A DNA stretch of 6,311 nt from Anaerolineae bacterium (GTDB taxonomy: Bacteria > Chloroflexota > Anaerolineae > JAAYZQ01). The stretch's first letter is position 1, and every line of letters begins with the position of its first letter. The notes under the pieces were generated by a model that was given only the letters and a program-made list of their open reading frames with translations, did no database searches and was not told the DNA's origin. A program made the position numbers and the translations under genes. Below, in pieces: positions 1 through 5,918 of the stretch. The DNA lies in NCBI GenBank assembly GCA_016926595.1, contig JAFGOG010000139.1, positions 1 to 6,311 of the forward strand. The letters are read 5' to 3'.

Positions 1-2847
1 CTGAACAACCTGCGTAGCGCGCTGTCAAGACTGCGGTCGACCCTCGGCGACCGGGGGTCTGAGCCCCACTTTCTGCTGGTCTCCCGTGACACGATCCAAT
101 TCAATACGGCCAGCGACTATTGGCTGGACGTGACCGAATTCGAGCGGCACATGGCCGACTGTGAAAGGCTGGGAGCAGGGAGCCGCCTGCAATCCGAGAT
201 CCAAGAGCTGGAATCGGCCATCGAGCTCTACCACGGCCCGTTCCTGGAAGGTTTCTCTCTCAAGGGCAGCCCGCCCTTTGAGGAATGGGCCTTGCTCAAA
301 CGGGAGGAGATCGACCGCCAGCTCCTGTGTGCCCTCCATCGCCTGGCGACCCTCCACGAGCGGCGCGGGGAGTATGGGCAGGCCGAGGCTTACGCCCGGC
401 GGCAACTGGACGTGGAGCCATGGTCCGAGGAGGCTCACCGCCAGTTGATGCGCCTGCTGGCTCTCAGCGGCCAGCGCAGCGCCGCCCTGGCCCAGTACGA
501 AGCCTGTCGCCGCCTGCTGGCCCACGAGCTGGGCGTGGACCCCGAGCCTGAGACCACGGCCCTGTACGAGAGCATTCGCGAGGGAGAGTATGCTGAGGGA
601 CAACAGGAGTGGGCTGGGGAGCAGCCGCAGCCATCGGCCTATGCGCTGCCCTCCGCTGCACCTCCCTTCGTCGACCGCGAGGCCGAGCTGGCCAAGCTGG
701 ACCGGCTTCTCGACCTGGCCCTAGCCGGCCAGGGCCAGGCGGCCTTTGTCACGGGCGATGCGGGCAGCGGCAAGACGGCGCTACTGGCCGAGTTCGCCCG
801 CCGGGCCATGGAGAGACACGGCGACGTGGTTGTGGCCGCCAGCCATTGCAGCGCCTACGGCGGCATCGGCGATCCCTACCTGCCCTTCCGGGAGATCGTG
901 CAGATGCTGAGTGGCGACGTCGAAGCCCAGCGGGCCGGAGGCGCCATCAGCGGCGCGCACTCCCGCCGCCTGCGGGCTCTGCTGCCGGCAGCCGTGCAGG
1001 CTCTCATAGAGAGTGGCCCCGACTTGATCGACCGTTTTGTGCCTGCAGCGGCCCTGGCCCTGCGTGTCGAGGCCTTTTCGCCTTGGCCCGGAGGAGCCGC
1101 AGTCCGCGCGGCATGTCGGGCTCACCTGCTAGATCCAGCGAGACGTGTGGCGACCTCCGATCCGCTGCCTGCCACGCAACACCTGGCGGGTAAGATAGAA
1201 TCCCGTAGCGGAGCAGAGGGGATGCAGGCCGGCCTGTTCGCCCAGGTCACCCGTGTGCTGCAAGTGCTGGCGCGGCACCGGGCGTTGATCCTGGTGGTGG
1301 ACGACTTGCAGTGGGCGGACCCCGGCTCGGTCAGCTTGCTTTTCCACCTGGGGCACCGCCTGGCGGGCAGCCGTATTCTCCTCATCGGCGCCTACCGGCC
1401 TGATGACGTGGCGCTGGGACGGGATGGGGAACGGCATCCTCTGGAGCAGGTCGTTGGCGAGCTTCAGCGTGACGGGGGGGACATCCTGGTGGACCTGAGC
1501 CAGGCGGATGGCCGGCAGATCGTGGATGCTATGTGCGACGCAGAAGTGAACCGCCTGGGTGTCGCGTTTCGTGAGACGCTCTACCGGCACACGGCCGGAA
1601 ATCCTCTCTTCACCATCGAGCTGCTGCGCGGCTTGCAAGAACGGGGGGAGCTGGTTCGCGATCAAGCCGGCCAGTGGATCGAAGGGCCGGTCCTGCACTG
1701 GGAGCAGCTTCCACCGCGAGTCGAGGCGGCCGTCGCCGAGCGCATTGGCCGCCTGCCTGCTGCCGAGCAGGCGATATTGGCAGCCGCCAGCGTGGAGGGA
1801 GACGAGTTCACGGCGGAGGTGGTGGCTCACGTGTTGGGCCTTGACCAGCGGCAGATCACCCACAAGCTCAGCGGCCCGCTGAGCCAGCAGCAACTGGTGC
1901 ATGCCCAGGGCCGGCAACGGCTGGGGCCTGACGGGCAACGCCTGTCTCGCTATCGTTTCCACCACCATCTGTTCCAGGCCTACGTGTACCAGCGCCTGGA
2001 CGAGGTGCAGCGGGCAGAGCTGCACGAGGCCGTTGGCCGCGCGCTGGAAACACTGTATGGCGAGCAGGCGGCTGAGGTCGCCGCAAAGCTGGCCTGGCAC
2101 TTTGAGGCGGCGGGGTTGGCGGAAAAGGCGGTGAGTTACCTGCTTCAGGCAGGAAACCGGGCCATGCGGCTGGCGGCCCGCGAGGAGGCCATCGCCCTCC
2201 TCAATCAAGGGCTGGTCCTGCTCCAGACCCTGCCCGCCTCGAGCGCCCATGCCCGGCAGGAGCTCAGCTTGCAGCTCAGCCTTGGCGCTGCGCTCCTCGC
2301 CGGGCGCGGTTGGGGAGCCCCGGAACGGGGCGGCGCCCTCGACCGGGCTCTCGTGTTGAGCCAAAGCACGGACGTGGGCGGGCCGCGCCAGGTCTTCTCG
2401 ACGCTGTCAGGCTTTATCAGTTACTATGTGGGACGTGGAGAATCTCGGGCAGCACACGACCTGGCCGAGCAGCTCCTCAGCCTGGCTCAGCAGACCCAAG
2501 ATCCGGCATACATGGCGGTGGCCCACGGGCTCCTGGGGGCCACGTGGCTGAACCTGGGGGAGATCATCACCGGCCGCAGCCACTTTGAGCAGGCGATTGC
2601 GCTGTACGATGCCCAACAAGCTGGGTCTCCAGATTCCCAGGCACTGATGGAGACAGGCGCGGCTCGCCGCGCATGGCTGGGTCTGGCTCTTTGGGCGCTG
2701 GGCTACCCGGATCAGGCCTTGGTGCGCAGTCAGGAGGCGCTGGCGGAGGCGCGGGGGCTGGGAGACGCCTTGACCCTGGCGTTTGTCCTGGCACTTGGCG
2801 TGGCCCTTCACATCCTACGCCGCGAGAGCGTGGCAGCCCAGAGCTAA
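1..2847 (+). CDS. BTAD/AAA ATPase/TPR transcriptional regulator (SARP/AfsR-like), 5' end outside window, ended by internal TAA
   Basis: The reading frame is open from base 1, so the true start lies upstream; the GTG at 130 is inside the conserved region and is not the start. The first ~40 visible residues match the end of an OmpR/SARP-type winged helix (LRSTLGD, then a D-x-I-x-FN-type segment and DYWLDVTEFE). A BTAD domain follows to about residue 192 (AIELYHGPFLEGF, ELGVDPEPETTALYE). An AAA_16-type ATPase comes next, with Walker A GDAGSGKT (bases 754-777, residues 252-259) and Walker B LVVDDLQWAD (bases 1291-1320, residues 431-440). The second half is helical and TPR-like (GLAEKAVSYLLQAGNRA; ARQELSLQLSLGAALL). 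There is no signal peptide or membrane segment, so the protein is cytoplasmic. Family members are thought to activate transcription with ATP-dependent switching and TPR-based sensing; the target genes and ligand cannot be told from here. The frame ends at TAA 2845-2847, but homologous coding continues beyond it in the same frame. Confidence 0.88.
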   Translation: MNNLRSALSRLRSTLGDRGSEPHFLLVSRDTIQFNTASDYWLDVTEFERHMADCERLGAGSRLQSEIQELESAIELYHGPFLEGFSLKGSPPFEEWALLKREEIDRQLLCALHRLATLHERRGEYGQAEAYARRQLDVEPWSEEAHRQLMRLLALSGQRSAALAQYEACRRLLAHELGVDPEPETTALYESIREGEYAEGQQEWAGEQPQPSAYALPSAAPPFVDREAELAKLDRLLDLALAGQGQAAFVTGDAGSGKTALLAEFARRAMERHGDVVVAASHCSAYGGIGDPYLPFREIVQMLSGDVEAQRAGGAISGAHSRRLRALLPAAVQALIESGPDLIDRFVPAAALALRVEAFSPWPGGAAVRAACRAHLLDPARRVATSDPLPATQHLAGKIESRSGAEGMQAGLFAQVTRVLQVLARHRALILVVDDLQWADPGSVSLLFHLGHRLAGSRILLIGAYRPDDVALGRDGERHPLEQVVGELQRDGGDILVDLSQADGRQIVDAMCDAEVNRLGVAFRETLYRHTAGNPLFTIELLRGLQERGELVRDQAGQWIEGPVLHWEQLPPRVEAAVAERIGRLPAAEQAILAAASVEGDEFTAEVVAHVLGLDQRQITHKLSGPLSQQQLVHAQGRQRLGPDGQRLSRYRFHHHLFQAYVYQRLDEVQRAELHEAVGRALETLYGEQAAEVAAKLAWHFEAAGLAEKAVSYLLQAGNRAMRLAAREEAIALLNQGLVLLQTLPASSAHARQELSLQLSLGAALLAGRGWGAPERGGALDRALVLSQSTDVGGPRQVFSTLSGFISYYVGRGESRAAHDLAEQLLSLAQQTQDPAYMAVAHGLLGATWLNLGEIITGRSHFEQAIALYDAQQAGSPDSQALMETGAARRAWLGLALWALGYPDQALVRSQEALAEARGLGDALTLAFVLALGVALHILRRESVAAQS

Positions 2848-3435
2848 ACCGAGGAGCTGAGGCGGCTGGCCGGCGAGAAAGACCTGGCGATCTACCACGC
2901 CTGGGCGGTGCTTTATCAGGGCTTGCTTCAAGCGGGGCAGGGACAGTTTGCCACCGGCATCGACCTGATGCGCCAGGGCATGGCGGCTTCGCAAGCGCTC
3001 GGCATGGAGGCCATCCGGCCGCAACATCTGGCGCTGTTGGCCGGAGCATATGGCAAGGCCGGGCAGGCAGAGGCGGGCCTGAGCGTGCTGGCCGAGGCGC
3101 AGCGCCTGGTGGAGCGAACGGGCATGCGGCTTATGGAAGCGGAACTCTGCCGGCTGAGGGGAGAGATGCTATTGGCCAAGAGCGAAGGATCAGGAATGGA
3201 GGTGGAAGCTGAGAACTGCTATCGGCGCGCCTTGGAGGTCGCCCGCCGGCAGCAGGCCCGGTCGTGGGAGCTGCGAGCAACGACGAGCCTTGCCCGCCTG
3301 TGGCGCTCCCAGGGGTTGCCAGGTCGCACGGAAGAGGCCCGGGGAATGCTGGCCGAGATCTATGGCTGGTTCACCGAGGGGCTTGATACGCTGGATTTGA
3401 GGGACGCCAGGGCCTTGCTGGAAGAGCTTGGGTGA
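2848..3435 (+). pseudogene. C-terminal TPR remnant of the same BTAD/AAA regulator, cut off by an in-frame TAA
   Basis: This stretch is in the same frame as the upstream regulator and has no further stop until TGA 3433-3435. Its translation reads as the normal C-terminal TPR part of this regulator family: residues such as YHAWAVLYQGLLQAGQGQ, LALLAGAYGKAGQAEAGL, ALEVARRQQARSWELRA, SLARLWRSQG and the terminal IYGWFTEGLDTLDLRDARAL are family-typical. The nearest in-frame start-like codon is GTG 2908, which would give 175 aa, but no convincing ribosome-binding site precedes it. A GAGGAG at 2851-2856 lies just after the stop, too far from that GTG to be a normal one. With the missing codon restored, the two pieces form one regulator of more than 1,140 residues in this window. 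It could be a true nonsense mutation, a sequencing or assembly error, or, less likely, a separately translated TPR polypeptide. Confidence 0.75.
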
Positions 3436-3568
3436 AGCGCATCGCCCGTATGCCTGTCCATCCTTTCCTCGCTCCCCCATTCCTCTGCTCCTCCCGCAGG
3501 GGTGATGTAGGACAAACACCGACGGGCGAGCAAGCCTGCCACCGACAAAAGAATCAGACTTGAACCGA

Positions 3569-3597
3569 TAGACTTGGGCGTGCTAAACGTGTACAAT
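3569..3597 (+). promoter_or_regulatory. Sigma-70-like promoter of the csbD-like operon
   Basis: A -10 hexamer TACAAT (3592-3597, 5 of 6 to TATAAT) lies 17 bases downstream of TAGACT (3569-3574, 4 of 6 to TTGACA). Transcription would start near 3604, leaving a leader of about 50 bases before the ATG at 3656. It sits in the 220-base gap after the regulator gene, directly ahead of the operon. No SigB-like promoter was recognised, so stress-sigma control is not evident from sequence. Confidence 0.5.
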
Positions 3598-3655
3598 GTT
3601 ATGTGATGGACAAGCTCAAGGGTCCATTATTCGAAGGAAATGGGAGGGTCAAGAA

Positions 3656-3868
3656 ATGAACAGAGATATCGTCGAAGGCAAATGGAAGCAAATGCGAGGT
3701 CAGGTCAGAGAGTGGTGGGGCAAACTCACCGACGACGAGCTGGAACAGGTGGGGGGCAAGGCCGATCAAGTCATTGCCCTGCTCCAGCAGAAGTATGGCT
3801 ACAGCCGTGAGCAAGCCGAACAGGAATTCGATCGGCGGCTTAAAGAGGCCCAAAAAGAGTCCAAGTGA
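3656..3868 (+). CDS. CsbD-family stress-response protein
   Basis: A 70-residue, highly charged, cytoplasmic protein with no membrane segment. It shows the CsbD pattern along its length: MNRDIVEGKWKQMRG at the start, WWGKLTDDELEQVGGKADQ in the middle, then a helix ending QKYGYSREQAEQEFDRRL. CsbD proteins are small helical proteins induced in the general stress response of Bacillus and found widely in bacteria; their molecular function is not settled. The start chosen is ATG 3656, with GGGAGG (3642-3647) eight bases upstream. An upstream in-frame ATG at 3596 would add 20 unrelated residues and overlaps the -10 box, so it was rejected. It is the first gene of a probable three-gene operon, 35 bases ahead of the next. 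Confidence 0.92.
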   Translation: MNRDIVEGKWKQMRGQVREWWGKLTDDELEQVGGKADQVIALLQQKYGYSREQAEQEFDRRLKEAQKESK

Positions 3869-3890
3869 AAGAGGCCAAGATCCGCTAGAA

Positions 3891-3906
3891 AAGGAGATGT
3901 CTTGTG
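3891..3906 (+). promoter_or_regulatory. Ribosome-binding site deciding a GTG start
   Basis: AAGGAG (3891-3896) stands seven bases before GTG 3904. The nearby ATG at 3897 is in another frame that meets TAG after four codons, so GTG is the start of the membrane-anchored gene. Confidence 0.75.
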
Positions 3907-4461
3907 AATAGTACCTATACGATTATCATTGTTGTTCTGGCATTGGTGATAGTAGGCGCCATACTGGGTCTGGTCCTTTCTCGCCGCAAACGTTCGGAGC
4001 GGTTCCATGATCAGTACGGACCTGAGTATGATCGCACTGTGCAGGCCATGGGTGGCAAGAAGAAAGCGCAAATAGAGCTGGAAGAACGGCGGAAGCATGT
4101 TGAGACTTTGGATATCCGTCCACTTTCTGCAAGCGAGCGCGAGCGTTATCTGGCTGATTGGGCTGCTACCCAATCCAGGTTTGTCGACGAACCGGGACAG
4201 GCGATCGGAGATGCCGACCGCCTGATCATGCAGGTCATGCAGATGCGTAACTATCCAGTATCCGATTTTGAGCAGCGGGCGGCCGATCTCTCGGTCAACT
4301 ATCCTGCTTTGGTGACCAACTACCGCGCTGCGCGAGAGATCGCGGTCAAGAACGAGCAGCACCAGGCAGATACTGAAGAGTTGAGGCAGGCAATGATTCA
4401 TTACCGGTCTCTATTCGAGGAACTCCTCGGAACAGCGGCAGCCGTCGCAAAGGATGAATAG
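3904..4461 (+). CDS. Membrane-anchored protein of unknown function with FVDEP/YRSLF C-terminal domain
   Basis: 185 residues from a GTG start. Residues about 5-25 form one hydrophobic helix (YTIIIVVLALVIVGAILG) followed at once by RRKR, which predicts a single-pass anchor with the rest of the protein in the cytoplasm. A charged, helical and probably coiled-coil stretch follows (residues 31-80, with FHDQYGPEYDRTV and IELEERRKH). The C-terminal domain has W86, Q90-S-R-FVDEP97, AD105-R-L, a segment NYPVSDFEQRAADLSVNYP, and T157-EELRQA---YRSLFEELL. I recognise this as a recurrent domain of uncharacterised bacterial proteins but know no function for it. It has no catalytic motif I can see. The gene lies 35 bases after the CsbD-like gene and two bases before the next gene, whose C-terminal domain is a paralogue. 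A cytoplasm-facing stress or envelope-associated role is inference from context only. Confidence 0.85.
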   Translation: MNSTYTIIIVVLALVIVGAILGLVLSRRKRSERFHDQYGPEYDRTVQAMGGKKKAQIELEERRKHVETLDIRPLSASERERYLADWAATQSRFVDEPGQAIGDADRLIMQVMQMRNYPVSDFEQRAADLSVNYPALVTNYRAAREIAVKNEQHQADTEELRQAMIHYRSLFEELLGTAAAVAKDE

Positions 4462-4463
4462 AT

Positions 4464-5072
4464 ATGAACGAACAGAATTGGAGAGAACGTTTCCATACCT
4501 CGGATGTCGTTGACAGAACCGAAAAGGACACGAGCGACCTGGTAGCATATTCGGATCCTCTTGCCAGAGTCGCGGTAGAAGCGGCTCCTATCGCCGAGAC
4601 ACCGATGGGCGGGATCGTTGCTGCCGTTGGCCCGATGGACGAGCGGATTGTCCACGAGGCTCCAATGGCCGAGGCGATCCCATACGCGGCCCCAGTGGGC
4701 GAACCGGTCGCAGATGAGTCCTGGATGAACAAGCCGATCCTCACCATGGCCCCAGTGGCTGAGACGATTACCCACGAAGCCCCTATCGGCACGAATGCCG
4801 GACCATCGACGGATCTGCTTCGCCGCGAGGAATCAGAGCATTTTCGCACGCGCTGGAATGAGATCCAGAGCAAGTTTGTGGATGAGCCGCGTTCTGCTGT
4901 CCAGCAGGCGGATGCGCTGGTATCTGAGGTTGTTGAGCAAATGACCCAGATGTTTGCCAACGAGCGTAGCTCGCTGGAGAGCCAGTGGAATCAGGGCGAT
5001 GATGTCTCTACTGAAGATCTCCGCAAGGCCTTGCAGCGCTACCGCTCCTTCTTTAATCGCCTGGTGGTTTGA
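4464..5072 (+). CDS. Soluble decapeptide-repeat protein with FVDEP/YRSFF C-terminal domain, function unknown
   Basis: 202 residues, with no signal peptide or membrane segment, so probably cytoplasmic. Residues 1-35 are charged. Residues about 36-110 are a low-complexity Ala/Pro/Glu/Met linker with a 10-residue period. Residues 117-202 form a helical domain with W131, Q135-S-K-FVDEP142, AD150-AL, F-ANERSSLESQWNQG (164-178), and T183-EDLRKAL-RYRSFFNRLV. This domain matches the end of the preceding protein at FVDEP, AD-L, TE-LR-A and YRS-F, but has about 19 fewer residues between the FVDEP and TE-LR motifs. The start ATG 4464 is two bases after the previous stop; AAAGGA (4449-4454), inside the previous gene, is the likely ribosome-binding site, so translation is probably coupled. 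The function is unknown; scaffolding or regulation of the membrane-anchored partner is a guess from the shared domain and tight linkage. Confidence 0.85.
   Translation: MNEQNWRERFHTSDVVDRTEKDTSDLVAYSDPLARVAVEAAPIAETPMGGIVAAVGPMDERIVHEAPMAEAIPYAAPVGEPVADESWMNKPILTMAPVAETITHEAPIGTNAGPSTDLLRREESEHFRTRWNEIQSKFVDEPRSAVQQADALVSEVVEQMTQMFANERSSLESQWNQGDDVSTEDLRKALQRYRSFFNRLVV
4614..4793 (+). repeat. Six degenerate 30-bp tandem units encoding a decapeptide repeat
   Basis: Six consecutive in-frame 30-bp units begin at 4614, 4644, 4674, 4704, 4734 and 4764. They encode IVAAVGPMDE, RIVHEAPMAE, AIPYAAPVGE, PVADESWMNK, PILTMAPVAE and TITHEAPIGT. The consensus is x-[IV]-x-x-E-A-P-[MIV]-[AG]-E. A seventh, earlier copy (VAVEAAPIAE, 4569-4598) is out of register by five residues (TPMGG). 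The unit starting at 4704 is the most diverged. Confidence 0.75.
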
Positions 5073-5115
5073 AAGCAGAAGAGCCAAAGACCTACAAGAA
5101 TCCGCGATTGCCAAG

Positions 5116-5147
5116 TGACCTGACCCGCAATACCAGGGGTCAGGTCA
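5116..5147 (+). terminator. Hairpin, probable terminator of the csbD-like operon
   Basis: TGACCTGACCC (5116-5126) and GGGTCAGGTCA (5137-5147) form a perfect 11-bp stem around a 10-base loop, 43 bases after the last stop of the operon. The tail is only TTCCT, without a long T-run, so intrinsic termination would be weak. It could instead act as a 3' stabiliser or a two-way barrier between the convergent operons. Confidence 0.5.
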
Positions 5148-5167
5148 TTCCTAAAGTGAGACCAAAA

Positions 5168-5229
5168 TGAAACCCACGCGCCGGTGCGTTGCACCTGCTG
5201 TTGGTGCGACGCACCTGATGCAGGTTTCA
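5168..5229. repeat. Nested palindromic extragenic element (REP/BIME-like), possible terminator for the minus-strand operon
   Basis: The outer arms TGAAACC (5168-5174) and GGTTTCA (5223-5229) are perfect inverted repeats. Inside, GGTGCGTTGCACC (5183-5195) and GGTGCGACGCACC (5203-5215) pair over 13 positions (12 Watson-Crick and one T-G) around a 7-base loop. Each inner arm is also nearly self-palindromic, and the two form a direct 20-bp tandem (5183-5202 and 5203-5222, 15 of 20 identical). Read on the minus strand, the outer arm is followed by TTTTGGT, giving a short U-tract downstream of the rhomboid gene. Its genome copy number cannot be known from here. Confidence 0.55.
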
Positions 5230-5267
5230 CCTTGGCTTCAGTTTAGATGATCTGCCATCGCAGCGAC

Positions 5268-5918
5268 TCAGCCCGTCGCCTGCGCCCTGCGACCCCCACG
5301 AAACAAAAAGGTCAACACAAACCCCGCCACAAATCCGCCGATGTGCGCCATGTAAGCGACGCCCCCCGTCTGCGCTGTGTCGGCAATGGAACCGACGCCG
5401 CTAAAAAACTGCAGAACGATCCAGAGCCCGATGACTATCAGCGCGGGCACCTGAACCACTTGTTGGCCCAGCAATACTTTGACGTTCCCCTTTGGAAACA
5501 GCAAAATGTAAGCGCCGAGCACCCCCGCAATCGCCCCCGATGCTCCCAAATTCGGAACGTCTGATTTGAGGCTAAACGCCAACTGTGCCAGAGTTGCTGC
5601 AAGCCCACAGAGCAGGTAGAAGATCGTGAACTTGATGTGCCCGAAACGGTCTTCCACATTGTCACCAAAGATCCATAGGTAAAGCATATTGCCTCCCAGG
5701 TGAAGCCACCCGGCATGCATGAACATGCAAGTAAAGAGCGTCAGAGAATCACCGAGGGGATTGGCAAGGAAGCGGCTGGGAACGAAAGCCCATTTCTCAA
5801 TAAACGCGTCACCGCCAGTCAGCTCTACAATGAAGAACAGGACGTTTAGAGCGATCAGGGCATACGTGACCAGCGGAACAGTCCTGCGAGAGGAATTATC
5901 ATCACCGATTGGGAACAT
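5268..5918 (-). CDS. Rhomboid-family intramembrane serine protease
   Basis: 216 residues, about the usual length for a bacterial six-helix rhomboid. It cleaves transmembrane substrates within the membrane using a Ser-His dyad. The N-terminus MFPIGDDNSSRRTVPLVTYA is typical of the family, and hydrophobic helices follow from residue about 17. HAGWLHLGGNMLYLW holds H73 and N77, which correspond to the oxyanion-side His and Asn of GlpG. The catalytic serine is S127 in GASGA, and the catalytic histidine is H192 in MAHIGGFVAG. The charged end FRGGRRAQATG suits a cytoplasmic tail. The start ATG (5916-5918) is preceded by AAAGGAGA (5927-5934) at eight bases. This start overlaps the end of the CDF transporter gene by 17 bases, so the two are probably one operon with coupled translation. 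The substrate is not indicated. Confidence 0.95.
   Translation of the reverse strand: MFPIGDDNSSRRTVPLVTYALIALNVLFFIVELTGGDAFIEKWAFVPSRFLANPLGDSLTLFTCMFMHAGWLHLGGNMLYLWIFGDNVEDRFGHIKFTIFYLLCGLAATLAQLAFSLKSDVPNLGASGAIAGVLGAYILLFPKGNVKVLLGQQVVQVPALIVIGLWIVLQFFSGVGSIADTAQTGGVAYMAHIGGFVAGFVLTFLFRGGRRAQATG

Noticed and set aside
1129..2364. Long open frame (411 codons) on the minus strand
   Set aside because: It lies wholly inside the regulator gene, whose translation shows clear family motifs; the antisense frame is a by-product of high GC and shows no recognisable domain.
3442..3529. Inverted repeat TCGCCCGT / ACGGGCGA after the regulator gene
   Set aside because: The arms are perfect over 8 bp but 72 bases apart with no T-run, so it is weak support for a terminator.
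3596..3655. Upstream ATG giving a 90-residue CsbD-like protein
   Set aside because: The extra 20 residues do not resemble CsbD, there is no ribosome-binding site, and the ATG overlaps the predicted -10 box.
3799..4401. 200-codon open frame on the minus strand
   Set aside because: It is antisense to the membrane-anchored gene, which has a good ribosome-binding site and a paralogous domain; the antisense product has no recognisable motif.
4569..4793. 30-bp periodic repeat considered as a CRISPR array
   Set aside because: The units are contiguous, degenerate, in frame and without spacers; they are a coding repeat.
4346..4960. 204-codon Ser/Thr/Ile/Gly-rich open frame on the minus strand
   Set aside because: It is the antisense shadow of the decapeptide-repeat region and its apparent repeats merely mirror the coding-strand repeat.
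5247..5564. 105-codon plus-strand open frame opposite the rhomboid gene
   Set aside because: The rhomboid frame on the other strand has the full catalytic motif set; this frame has no ribosome-binding site or recognisable domain.
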